DNA of 64,000 nt, from NCBI GenBank assembly GCA_900548895.1, contig URLZ01000001.1:1-64000 (forward strand). The letters are read 5' to 3'. The notes below the pieces were generated by a model, which worked only from the letters and a program-made list of their open reading frames with translations, ran no database searches and had not been told where the DNA came from. Below are positions 40,546 through 48,956 of the stretch, one piece after another. Positions within the stretch are counted from its first letter, which is position 1; each line of letters begins with the position of its first letter. This DNA is from an uncultured Akkermansia sp. GTDB taxonomy: Bacteria; Verrucomicrobiota; Verrucomicrobiia; Verrucomicrobiales; Akkermansiaceae. A program made the translations under genes and the position numbers.

Positions 40546-42096
40546 ATGCCGGGCAAAAAACAAAATCCCATCGTCCAATATTTCTCGGAATTCGGCGTCC
40601 TGCGCGACTGCGGCAAAGACTTCTGGCTGACGAACTTCATCCAATTCTTTGACGGCCTCGCCTACTTCACCCTCATCGGCATCTTCGTCCTCTTCCTCGG
40701 CCGTTGCTGCGGCTTCAACGACGCCGACGCCACCCTGTGGGTGGGTCTCTACACCCTCTTCATCTCCCTCTTCGTCTTCGCCGTCGGCACCATCTGCGAC
40801 ATCATCGGCCTCAAGCGCACCTACCTCATCGGCTTCGCCCTGCTCATCGCCGGCCGCGTCCTGCTCGGCTTCGGCTTTGACACCGGCATGCAAGTCCTCG
40901 ACCTGCAGCCCGACGTCGCCCGCTGGATCGTCATGAGCGGCATCTGCATCATGTCCTTCGGCACCGCCTTCATGAGCCCGTGCATCTCCACATCCATCCG
41001 CCGCTTCACCACCCTGAGAGCGCGCCCCACGGGCTTCAATTTTTACTACCTCTTCATGAACATCGGCGCCCTGCTGGCCGGCGTCGCCTTCATCAAGCCC
41101 TTGCTCAACTCCTTCGGCACCGTCGACGGCTACATGTGGATCGTCAACCTCGGCACCGCCTGCAGCGCCATCGCCTTCATCTTCACCCGCTTCATCGACG
41201 AAAACTATTACGCCGTCCCTGAAGAGCGCGTCTCGCAGGCTCGCTCCGCCATGCGGCGCCCCCTGCAACTCATCGGCGAAGTCGCGCGAGAAAAAGCCTT
41301 CCAGAAGCTCATCGTCTTCCTCGTCCTCACCTTGGGCGTCCGCCTCGTCTTCACCCTCCAGTTCCTCGTCATGCCGCAGTACTACACCCGTACCGTCGGT
41401 GAAGACTTCGATCTGGGCTTCATCGCCTCCCTCAACCCCACCATCATCGTCGTCGGCCTCATCGCCATCATCCCCATCCTCAAAAACTACTCCACCGTCA
41501 AACTCATGATCTCGGGCATGTCCATCTCAGCCTTCGCCATGGCCTTCATGGCCATCCCCGCTGAGTGGTACTTCATCCTGCCCGGCGTCGAAACCCTCGG
41601 ACAGGCCTACTTCCTGGCCATCGTCCTGCAAATCCTCGTCTTCGCCTTCGGCGAACTGCTCTTCAGCCCGCGCTTCTCCGAATACGTCGCCCGCGTCGCG
41701 CCGAAGGATAAAGTCGCCTCCTACATGGCCCTCTCGGCCCTGCCCATGTTCATCGCCAAGCCCGTCAACGGCGTCGTCGGCGGTCTGCTCGTCTCCTACT
41801 TCTGCTACGACGGCATCGCCGCCAAAATGGACACCGGCCACATCAGCTTCTGGGACTCCCCCGAGTTCATGTGGACCATCTACCTCATCATGGCCATCGT
41901 CTCGCCCGTCGCCATCATCCTGACCAAAGACAGCTTCGTCTCCGATCATCCCGATACCCCGAGCACCCCGGAGGACGAAGAAGAGCGCAAGACCGATGCC
42001 TGCTCCGTCGAGCCCGCTGAGGAAAGCCCCGTCGAAGCCTGCCGCGAACCCGAGGCGGACGACCAGGACACGACCGCCCCGGCTCAGAAAGCCTGA
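40546..42096 (+). CDS. MFS transporter, POT/PTR2-like
   Basis: 516 aa with about twelve to fourteen membrane segments. The N-terminal pattern (FWLTNFIQFFDGLAYFTLIG) and the first-loop motif DIIGLKRTYLIGFALL resemble the proton-dependent oligopeptide transporter branch of the major facilitator family. The classic ExxER proton-coupling motif of helix 1 is not present, so peptide transport cannot be claimed. The C-terminal 45 residues are polar and acidic, probably a cytoplasmic tail. It lies 136 bp after ilvD behind a terminator-like hairpin and 69 bp before the ankyrin-thioredoxin gene. The leader before ATG is strikingly pyrimidine-rich, with no Shine-Dalgarno. Confidence 0.82.
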   Translation: MPGKKQNPIVQYFSEFGVLRDCGKDFWLTNFIQFFDGLAYFTLIGIFVLFLGRCCGFNDADATLWVGLYTLFISLFVFAVGTICDIIGLKRTYLIGFALLIAGRVLLGFGFDTGMQVLDLQPDVARWIVMSGICIMSFGTAFMSPCISTSIRRFTTLRARPTGFNFYYLFMNIGALLAGVAFIKPLLNSFGTVDGYMWIVNLGTACSAIAFIFTRFIDENYYAVPEERVSQARSAMRRPLQLIGEVAREKAFQKLIVFLVLTLGVRLVFTLQFLVMPQYYTRTVGEDFDLGFIASLNPTIIVVGLIAIIPILKNYSTVKLMISGMSISAFAMAFMAIPAEWYFILPGVETLGQAYFLAIVLQILVFAFGELLFSPRFSEYVARVAPKDKVASYMALSALPMFIAKPVNGVVGGLLVSYFCYDGIAAKMDTGHISFWDSPEFMWTIYLIMAIVSPVAIILTKDSFVSDHPDTPSTPEDEEERKTDACSVEPAEESPVEACREPEADDQDTTAPAQKA

Positions 42097-42165
42097 GCCC
42101 TCCGCACTTCGTCCCTTTTTCCCCTTCATCAGACTCTTTTACTCCCCTCCCCCTCACCCTCTCTC

Positions 42166-44355
42166 ATGTCAGAACCTCGTCAACGCAACACCGAAGAAGA
42201 GCAGAAAGAACTGCTGCGAGAAGTCGCCGAAGCCGAGAACCAAGCCGCGCAGAACAAGCCGGTGGACGTCCAGTGGAAGCCCATCCTCAACGACATGCTC
42301 GTGCTCATGCTCGTCGCCGTCGTCCTGGGCCTCTTCAGCAAGTTCGCCATGAAGCCCTTTGAGTTCGTCTACGACGCTCAGGACCTCGTCTCGCTGGCCA
42401 ACAAGAGCCTCGTCGACTTCGAAAGCAAGGATAAACTTGACTACAATAACCTGAGTGACAAAGGCTTCACCCGCGAATTCGAAAAGCGCACCGCCGAAGC
42501 CCTGAATCACAACACCAGCTTCATCAACTGCCGCGACAACACCGGCCGCACCCCGCTCATGTGGGTCTGCTACAGCAACTACAACAAGCCGCAGACACTC
42601 ATCTACGACCTCAGCAGCGACGTCATCAGTGAAAGCTACAAGGAAGAGCACACCCGCCTCCGCGACTTCCACAGCTACGTCCGCAGCCACGCCGGCGAAG
42701 CCTGGCAGGACTTCTACGACAACGAAGAGCTCTACACCGCCACCGACCTGCGCCGCTATTACTACACCGACTTCCTCCTCAATCAGGAAGGCATCGACGT
42801 CGCCGCCACGGATGAGGACGGCTTCAATGCCCTCCACTGGGCTGCCTGGAGCGGCCTGCCCTTCAACTGCGCGCGTCTCGTCGAGCGCGGCATCGACATC
42901 AACGCGCCCGAAGGCAACGGCTACACCCCCCTCATGCTCGCCGCCCTGCGCGGCCAAGCCGGCGCCGTGCGCATGCTTCTCGCCCTCGGCGCCGATGCCT
43001 TGCTCAAGAACAGCAACGGCGAAACAGCCCTCGACATCGCACGCAGCCACGCCGCCGCCTACGGAAAGCGCCAGAGCGTCCTCTACAAGCTGATTTACTC
43101 TGAGCAGCGCAGCAAGGACTACGCCAGTGTCATCAGTCAACTGGAGCAGGTAGGCGCCCCCGATCAGCGCCCGCGCATCGATGCCGATGGCAGCCTTGCC
43201 GTTGCGCGGGCCGCCGTCACCTCCTTCATCATCCAGCGCGACAAGGCTGAGGAGGAAGAGAAGGCCAAGGAAGAGCGCAAATACGGCAAAAAGAGCGTAC
43301 CCGCTGCCCAGCCCTCCGCGGATGATAAGGACGCTCCCGCCGCGGAGTCCGCTTCCGGCGACAACGCTACTCCGGCTGCTGAGTCTGCCGACGGCGATAA
43401 GGTCGCTCCTGCCGCCGAGCAGCCCTTTGATGAGCCCGCAGTGAAGCCCGCGGATCCTGCCGCCGAAGCCCTTGCATGGCTCAGCGACCTCGAAGCTGCC
43501 AAGCAGCAGGCCGCCGCCGAAAACAAAGTTATCCTCGTCGACTTCACCGGATCCGACTGGTGCGGATACTGCATCCAGCTCCGCCAAAATATCTTGGATA
43601 AGCCCGCGTTCGCCCGCTACGCGCAGGACAAGTTCGTTCTGCTGGAAGTCGACATGCCCCGCAACCCGAAATTCGACCAAGCCCAGCTCGAGAAAAACAC
43701 GCAGATCTGCCGCCAATACGGTGTCAAAGGCTTCCCGACCGTCCTCGTCCTCACCCATCGCGGTGACGTCGCCGGCGGCTTCGTCGGGGGACGGCCGGAC
43801 TTCGCCTCCGTACAAGCCGAGCTCGACAAGGCCCTCGAGAACGCCGAGGCCCTGATCGCCGCGGAGAGCCTTGAGGGCGACGCGCAGATCGCGGCCCTCG
43901 CCGCCTGCTACAAGGCCCTGCCCGAGGCCCTTCGCGAGACCGCACGAGCCCAGCGCGACCGGATCGTCAGCAGCGACCCGAGTGATATCAGCGGGCTCGC
44001 CGCCGAAGTCGCTGCAGAAAAGCAGATGAGCGACATCAAGGCCGAAGTCCTTGCCGCCGGCAACGACCTCAAGAAACAGCTCGACATCCTCGAATCCCGT
44101 CTCCCCGCGGTCCTGCCGGCCAATAAAGCCACGCTGCTCGAAGAGATCTTTGAACTCCGCATGCTGACGGCTGAAAGCGTTCGGGACCTCGATCAGGCCC
44201 GCCACATCCTCGACGAGCTCGCCGCCCTCAAGCCCGAAGAGAAAAACGCCATCGAAGCCTACAAGGCCCGCATCTTCGCCGATCCCGCTGCCCAGCTCGA
44301 AAAAATCAAGCAGCAGCGCGAGTTCATCCGCGGCCAGATGAAGCCCGAGTCCTGA
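42166..44355 (+). CDS. Membrane-anchored ankyrin-thioredoxin fusion protein
   Basis: 729 aa. In order: an acidic cytoplasmic N-terminus (1-38); one membrane helix (about 41-60, LNDMLVLMLVAVVLGLFSKF); a helical region with ankyrin repeats (about 115-300, including NTGRTPLMWVCYSN, DGFNALHWAAWSGLPFNCAR, GYTPLMLAALRGQAGAV); a long A/E/D/P/S linker (about 365-425); a thioredoxin-fold domain of the Thioredoxin_7/DsbD-gamma type (about 435-560) with active-site WCGYC near 465 and cis-Pro block VKGFPTVLVL; and a helical C-terminal part. The topology puts the ankyrin and thioredoxin parts in the periplasm. A CxxC with a cis-Pro suggests a working disulphide oxidoreductase, with ankyrins choosing the client protein (inference). 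The pyrimidine-rich leader has no Shine-Dalgarno. Confidence 0.88.
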   Translation: MSEPRQRNTEEEQKELLREVAEAENQAAQNKPVDVQWKPILNDMLVLMLVAVVLGLFSKFAMKPFEFVYDAQDLVSLANKSLVDFESKDKLDYNNLSDKGFTREFEKRTAEALNHNTSFINCRDNTGRTPLMWVCYSNYNKPQTLIYDLSSDVISESYKEEHTRLRDFHSYVRSHAGEAWQDFYDNEELYTATDLRRYYYTDFLLNQEGIDVAATDEDGFNALHWAAWSGLPFNCARLVERGIDINAPEGNGYTPLMLAALRGQAGAVRMLLALGADALLKNSNGETALDIARSHAAAYGKRQSVLYKLIYSEQRSKDYASVISQLEQVGAPDQRPRIDADGSLAVARAAVTSFIIQRDKAEEEEKAKEERKYGKKSVPAAQPSADDKDAPAAESASGDNATPAAESADGDKVAPAAEQPFDEPAVKPADPAAEALAWLSDLEAAKQQAAAENKVILVDFTGSDWCGYCIQLRQNILDKPAFARYAQDKFVLLEVDMPRNPKFDQAQLEKNTQICRQYGVKGFPTVLVLTHRGDVAGGFVGGRPDFASVQAELDKALENAEALIAAESLEGDAQIAALAACYKALPEALRETARAQRDRIVSSDPSDISGLAAEVAAEKQMSDIKAEVLAAGNDLKKQLDILESRLPAVLPANKATLLEEIFELRMLTAESVRDLDQARHILDELAALKPEEKNAIEAYKARIFADPAAQLEKIKQQREFIRGQMKPES

Positions 44356-44369
44356 TCTCAATCGCAGAG

Positions 44370-44394
44370 CCCCGAGCGCAAGCGACGCTCGGGG
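44370..44394 (+). terminator. Hairpin after the ankyrin-thioredoxin gene
   Basis: CCCCGAGCG and CGCTCGGGG form a perfect 9-bp stem with a 7-nt loop, 15 bp after the stop. No T-run follows. Confidence 0.5.
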
Positions 44395-44515
44395 AGTCCC
44401 GTGAGGAAGCGAACTACTGAGCGTCGCTCGAGCAGCGGCAGCGGTCTCCCCGCTCTTCGCCACGAGGCAGTGGGGGGCAGGAGGCAGAATTTCACCCAAT
44501 CAATTCAGAGCGGAT

Positions 44516-46369
44516 ATGGCCAGAATGTATCCCGGGCAGCCGGTCGTCAATATCGCCTTGGGGCGCGTGCCCGAGGGCGAGACGGAAGTTTATGAGCTCC
44601 TCAGGTCCTCGCTTCCCGACGACTGGATCGTCATGCACAGCGTGCGTGAAAACAGAGGGCAGATCAATTATGAAGCGGACTTTGTCGTCCTCATCCCGCA
44701 CAAGGGCATCCTCGTGCTCGAGGTGAAGGCGCACAAAAAGTTCCAGATCGTCGACGGCTGCTGGCAGGAGTACCACGCTGATCGGGACTGCTGGGTTGCC
44801 ATGGAAAAACAGACGCCGCTGGAGCAGGCCTTTCTCGCCAGCAAGCAGTTCGTGGCGGCACGCGAGGATGATGGTTCCATCGAGCGCCACGGCAAATTCT
44901 TCACCCCGAAGCTGAGATTTAACAGCGCGGCGATCCTGATCAACATCGAGCGCTTGGACGAGGAGGCCATGAGCTGCGATATCGCCAAACATCGCAAGAA
45001 TCTCGACCCGGCCAAACACTATCTCTGCGGCTTGCAGAATCTGCAGGAGATGGGAGCATCCGGCGAGCTCACCCGCCTGTTTGAGTCCTATTTCGGCGAC
45101 GGCTGGTACTCGGATGAGTTTGACTTGGCGATCATGGACATTCTGCGCCGCGAGGTCAAGCCCTGTTGCCTGTTGGATGCGGACCCGGCGTTTTATCGGA
45201 TGAATCTCGAGCGGGCGGCGCAGCGCGCCTCGGTTCTGCTGGAAGCGACCGCAGAGAGCACGGCGGACGTCTTGGTGTCCGGCTGCGCCGGATCCGGCAA
45301 GACGGTGATGCTCGTCCGCGAGGCCAAGCGGCTCTACCGCAAGGCGTGCCGAGAGCAAAGTCCCGTTCGCATTCTCGTTCTCTGCTACAATAAGGCACTG
45401 GCCGGGTATTTGCAGAAACTGTTTGCCGATTGCCCGAAGCGCGCTCAGCAGGAGGTTCGGGTGTGCTCCTTTCACACCTTTGCCCTTGAAGAGCTCAGGG
45501 CCTCTGATCCCTCATGGAGTGATTTTAATGCCAAGGTGAAGCTCTACGGTGAGTCCGGGGTCTGGGCGGCGCTGATTGAGCAATTCAACGAAGCCATTTT
45601 CCGGCGGGCGACCGAGCTGGATGGAGAGGCCTCGCTTTATGACCACGTCTTCATTGACGAGGTGCAGGATTTTGAGGCGTCTTGGCTGGCCTCGCTGCAA
45701 GCTTGCCGCCGCCCTGCCGGGCCGGAGCTTGAAGACCGAGGCGGGCGCCTGTATTATTTCTGCGACGTCAATCAGACGCTCTATAAGGGGCGTCAATCGC
45801 TGCCCGATGCGCCCATGAAGATCCAGCTGCGCCACAACCTGCGCAACGCCCGACAGATCGCCCATTTCAACTCGCGCTGCCTCATGCGTGAGGATTTGCC
45901 GGAGAACGTCCTGCCGATTCCGCTGGAGACGCTCGAAGGGCGTGAGGTGCAGATCTTTGACGAGGCGGAGGTGCCCTCGCGGCGCGAGCAGGCGGCCAAG
46001 CTGGTGCGGCGATTGATCGAGCGCGAGGGCGTGAATCCGTCTGACATCGCGATCCTGTCGCCGTACAAAAAGGGGCACCGCGAGAACTCCTTCCCCGCGG
46101 TGGACGGGCGCGTTCGCCTGTCGACGATTCGCTCCTTCAAGGGCTTGGAGGCCGATTACGTGATCCTGACGGATTGCGTGCCCCGCGATACCGAGGGGGC
46201 GGATTCGGTGCAGTCGCTGGAGGATTTTTACGTGGCGTCGTCTCGAGCGAAGTTTGCGCTTTATATTCTCCCGGCCCCCGGCGGCAAGGAGCTGCTGGAA
46301 TCCTGGCTCAAGCAGGCGCGACAGCTCGATGAGGCGACGACGAACGACGAGCTGCCGGACGGCTGGTGA
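44516..46369 (+). CDS. NERD-domain nuclease fused to a UvrD/Rep-like SF1 helicase
   Basis: 617 aa. Residues about 15-110 form a NERD (nuclease-related) domain: GETEVYELLRSSL, then the PD-(D/E)xK core NYEADFVVLIPHKGILVLEV with Lys following (EVKAHK). Residues about 245-600 are a superfamily-1 helicase: Walker A GCAGSGKTVM near 257, VRILVLCYNKALAGYL, CSFHTFALEEL, Walker B-like FIDEVQDFE, LRHNLRNARQIA, LSTIRSFKGLEADYVIL and motif VI VASSRAKFALYI. All helicase motifs look intact. Such nuclease-helicase fusions can act in DNA repair or in phage defence; Nhi is a defence analogy, not a claimed homologue. It stands alone. The next gene, 94 bp away, has its own promoter. Confidence 0.9.
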   Translation: MARMYPGQPVVNIALGRVPEGETEVYELLRSSLPDDWIVMHSVRENRGQINYEADFVVLIPHKGILVLEVKAHKKFQIVDGCWQEYHADRDCWVAMEKQTPLEQAFLASKQFVAAREDDGSIERHGKFFTPKLRFNSAAILINIERLDEEAMSCDIAKHRKNLDPAKHYLCGLQNLQEMGASGELTRLFESYFGDGWYSDEFDLAIMDILRREVKPCCLLDADPAFYRMNLERAAQRASVLLEATAESTADVLVSGCAGSGKTVMLVREAKRLYRKACREQSPVRILVLCYNKALAGYLQKLFADCPKRAQQEVRVCSFHTFALEELRASDPSWSDFNAKVKLYGESGVWAALIEQFNEAIFRRATELDGEASLYDHVFIDEVQDFEASWLASLQACRRPAGPELEDRGGRLYYFCDVNQTLYKGRQSLPDAPMKIQLRHNLRNARQIAHFNSRCLMREDLPENVLPIPLETLEGREVQIFDEAEVPSRREQAAKLVRRLIEREGVNPSDIAILSPYKKGHRENSFPAVDGRVRLSTIRSFKGLEADYVILTDCVPRDTEGADSVQSLEDFYVASSRAKFALYILPAPGGKELLESWLKQARQLDEATTNDELPDGW

Positions 46370-46426
46370 GCCGCGCGGGCGGCGCGCCCATAAGATGTTG
46401 CCGCCTCTGCCTGTTCCTTTTTGAGC

Positions 46427-46456
46427 TTGACCGAAGGGCGTGTGTTCACCTAGAAT
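46427..46456 (+). promoter_or_regulatory. Promoter giving a leaderless mRNA for the Sel1 lipoprotein
   Basis: TTGACC at 46427-46432, 18 nt, TAGAAT at 46451-46456, ending 7 nt before ATG 46464. Another in-frame ATG at 46455 overlaps the box. Confidence 0.7.
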
Positions 46457-46463
46457 GAGCGGC

Positions 46464-47492
46464 ATGAGATACTGTGATTGGCGGCCGGGGCTGCTCGGCC
46501 TGATGCTGTTGAGTCTGTCGTGCTGTGATGATCGCGAGGCCGATCGCGTGCCGCGGACGGCCGAGGAGATGTATGCGCGTGCGCAGGAGTTGATCAAGCC
46601 GAGCGCGGATCGCGCGGCATCAGATTTTAGCGGGGCACTGGAGTGGACGAAGCGCGCGGCCGAGGCCGGCTATCTGCAGGCGCAGACGGATCTCGGCGCT
46701 CTGTACATGTATGGCGGCAAAGGGGTGGAGCGCGACGCAGCGGCGGCTTGGAAGTGGTTCTCCGAGGCTGCGGCTCAGGGTAGCAAGGAGGCGGAACTCT
46801 TTCTCGGCGACCTGCAGAGCCGCGGCGAGGGTGTGGCCCGAGATGCTGAGGCGGCAGCGGAGCATTGGCGCAGGGCTGCTGAGGCCGGCATTGCGGAGGC
46901 GCAGTATCGCTTGGGGCATTACTTGGTCGGCCTCGGGCAGAAGAGCGATGAAGGCGTGGCGTGGCTGCAACGGGCAGCCCGCGACGGGGCTCCCGACGGC
47001 GTGCGCGAGGCCTGCTGCGACCTCGGGTATCTCTATGCGCGCGGTCAGGCGGGGCTTCAGGTCGATGCGGAGAAGGCCGCTCACTGGTACGGGCTGGCGG
47101 CGGAGCGCGGCGAGGCTCGTGCACAGCTGGTGTACGGTCTGATGCTGATGGAGGGCGAGGGGATTGCGCAGGATGCGGAGCGCGGCATGGCGTATATTCG
47201 CATGGCAGCCGGGCAGGACTATGTTCCGGCGATTCGCATGCTCATCGGCCTCTTGCAGGCTGATGCTCATGCGGACGAGCTGAGCGCGGAGATTGAGGCT
47301 TGGACGCATCGCTTGGAGTCGCTTCAGAAGCGAAGCGGTGAGAGTGCGGCTGGGCAGCCCGGGGGGTCAGCCCCCGCAACGTCGGGCGGTGCCCCCTCGG
47401 CGCAGCCGAGCGGGGGCGGACCGATCCCGGTTACAGGGGGAGCTTCAGAGAATCCTGCGCCGGTTGGGGAGGCTCCAAAGCCGGCGAATTGA
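46464..47492 (+). CDS. Sel1-repeat lipoprotein
   Basis: 342 aa from ATG 46464. The signal peptide ends in a lipobox-like LSLSCC, so it is probably a membrane-anchored lipoprotein. Residues about 50-275 hold about six Sel1 repeats (for example YLQAQTDLGALYMYGGKGV, AWKWFSEAAAQGSKEAELFL, AHWYGLAAERGEARAQL), which form TPR-like helical hairpins that bind proteins. The last 60 residues are low-complexity G/S/P/A, resembling a disordered tail. No enzyme domain is visible. It is one of three Sel1 sequences in the window. It is monocistronic with a leaderless-type promoter and is followed by another promoter at 47687. Confidence 0.85.
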   Translation: MRYCDWRPGLLGLMLLSLSCCDDREADRVPRTAEEMYARAQELIKPSADRAASDFSGALEWTKRAAEAGYLQAQTDLGALYMYGGKGVERDAAAAWKWFSEAAAQGSKEAELFLGDLQSRGEGVARDAEAAAEHWRRAAEAGIAEAQYRLGHYLVGLGQKSDEGVAWLQRAARDGAPDGVREACCDLGYLYARGQAGLQVDAEKAAHWYGLAAERGEARAQLVYGLMLMEGEGIAQDAERGMAYIRMAAGQDYVPAIRMLIGLLQADAHADELSAEIEAWTHRLESLQKRSGESAAGQPGGSAPATSGGAPSAQPSGGGPIPVTGGASENPAPVGEAPKPAN

Positions 47493-47686
47493 GCGCTCTT
47501 CGGCAGCGCCGTGAGCTGGACCCCCGAGGGGCCAGAGATCGGCTGGGCTGGGCGGGGGCGGCCCGCGACGGCGGCTCGGGGAGATCAGCCGTCGGGGCCG
47601 GGTCTTCGCGGGGCGGCAGCGGCCTGCGCGGCTCGTCGTGCAAGCTGCCCTCGGAGGGCCACCGCACGGAGCGCGTGCTTTTGGGC

Positions 47687-47714
47687 TTGCCTTTCGCGTC
47701 GCCGGGTGTAGAAT
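47687..47714 (+). promoter_or_regulatory. Promoter giving a leaderless EamA mRNA
   Basis: TTGCCT at 47687-47692, 16 nt, TAGAAT at 47709-47714, ending 9 nt before ATG 47724. Confidence 0.65.
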
Positions 47715-47723
47715 CGGCGCGCG

Positions 47724-48668
47724 ATGATGAGATCTGAGCTCAGGGGGCACGCTGCGGCGCTGCTGGCTGTGCTGTTTTTCGGGCTGATGAGCCCGGTGTC
47801 GAAGCTGGTGATGCAGGGCGGAATCATCGATGGAGCCCTGCTGGCTTCCTTCCGCATTGCCGGGTCGGCGATTCTGTTCTGGCTGCTCTCGCTGCTGGTG
47901 CCCTCGCAGCCGATTCGTCGCCGCGATTGGCCGGCGCTCATCGGCATGTCGCTCTGCGGCATGGCCTGCAATCAGTATCTCTTCGTGATCGGTGTGCAGT
48001 ACACCTCGCCGACGAATGCCTGTGTGGTGACGACCTCGACGCCGGTGATGACGATGGCGATGGCGGCGCTGGTGCTGCATGAGCGCCTGACGCGGCGCCG
48101 TGTGCTGGGGCTGGTGCTCGGTGCGGGCGGGGCCTTGACGCTGATTCTCGGCTCGGCGTCGGGCTCGGGGCAGGGGGGAAGCGTGCTCGGTGACGTCCTC
48201 TGCCTGCTCTCTCAGTTCTTTGCGTGCTGTTACTTCATCTTTTTCGGCAGCTTGATTCGCCGCTATCGCACGCTGACGCTGATGAAGTGGCTGTTTGCCA
48301 TTTCCGCGCTGGGCTCGCTGCCCTTCATGGCGCCCTCCTGGGCGGCTCTGCCTTGGGCCGCATTGAGCTGGCGCGAGTGGGCGGGGATGCTCTACGTGGT
48401 GCTGATCGGCACCTTTGTCTGCTACATCCTGCTCATTATGGCTCAGCGCCGCCTGTCCCCCTCGGTGGTGGCGACGTACAATTATGTGCAGCCGGCGGTG
48501 GCGGCGACGGCAGGGGTTCTCTGGGGGCTTGATGTGCTGACGTTCCAGAAGCTGCTGGCGGTGCTCCTGATCATTGCCGGTGTGCGCTTGGTGACGGTGC
48601 ATACGCCGAGCCGCGAGGCCCGTGCCTCTGCTTCAGCGCCCTCGCCGCTGCCCTCGAAACGAGCCTGA
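47724..48668 (+). CDS. EamA/DMT-superfamily transporter
   Basis: 314 aa with ten hydrophobic segments in two EamA halves (about residues 5-140 and 155-290). Landmarks are LLAVLFFGLMSPVSKLVM, SFRIAGSAILFWLLS, the end of the first half TTSTPVMTMAMAALVLHERL with its typical E-R-L, and the same arrangement in the second half (YNYVQPAVAATAGVLWG). Family members export or import metabolites such as amino acids, purines or nucleotide sugars. Nothing here identifies the substrate. The C-terminus is a short polar tail. It is a single gene with its own promoter. Confidence 0.9.
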   Translation: MMRSELRGHAAALLAVLFFGLMSPVSKLVMQGGIIDGALLASFRIAGSAILFWLLSLLVPSQPIRRRDWPALIGMSLCGMACNQYLFVIGVQYTSPTNACVVTTSTPVMTMAMAALVLHERLTRRRVLGLVLGAGGALTLILGSASGSGQGGSVLGDVLCLLSQFFACCYFIFFGSLIRRYRTLTLMKWLFAISALGSLPFMAPSWAALPWAALSWREWAGMLYVVLIGTFVCYILLIMAQRRLSPSVVATYNYVQPAVAATAGVLWGLDVLTFQKLLAVLLIIAGVRLVTVHTPSREARASASAPSPLPSKRA

Positions 48669-48852
48669 AGGGGGTGAGAGAAGCGCGGGAGCTGTCGCTC
48701 CTTGAGGAGTGGCGTCGCGCTGTGATGCCCGCTAGCGGAGTCGCCCCCGGTTGTCGCACTGTAATACGCGGCTGTCCCGTCTTTGAAGAGCTGATGTGAG
48801 CGTCCTGTATGGAGGGGCGGAGGGCGCAGTTCCCGCGACAAATCGCACGTTC

Positions 48853-48891
48853 AAAAAAACACGCCCTGCGCAGAGCCGCACAGGGCGTGTT
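48853..48891 (-). terminator. Rho-independent terminator of the GH57-glycosyltransferase operon
   Basis: An 11-bp stem (48858-48868 with 48881-48891) closes a 12-nt loop and, on the minus strand, runs directly into seven T bases (48859-48853). It lies 65 bp beyond the GH57 stop. On the plus strand it lies downstream of the EamA gene but without a T-run. Confidence 0.85.
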
Positions 48892-48956
48892 GAAAGGCAA
48901 CTTGAAACTTGCGGATGAGAGGAGTCTCGCGTGGCCGGGATGGCCTCGCTCGCAAA

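Noticed and set aside
38748..40640. 630-codon open frame antisense to ilvD
   Set aside because: It opposes a fully conserved dihydroxy-acid dehydratase. Its Gly/Ala/Val/Asp-rich composition is what reverse-complemented GC-rich codons give.
42169..44499. 776-codon open frame antisense to the ankyrin-thioredoxin gene
   Set aside because: It is a shadow of a gene with clear ankyrin and thioredoxin motifs, and has no domain of its own.
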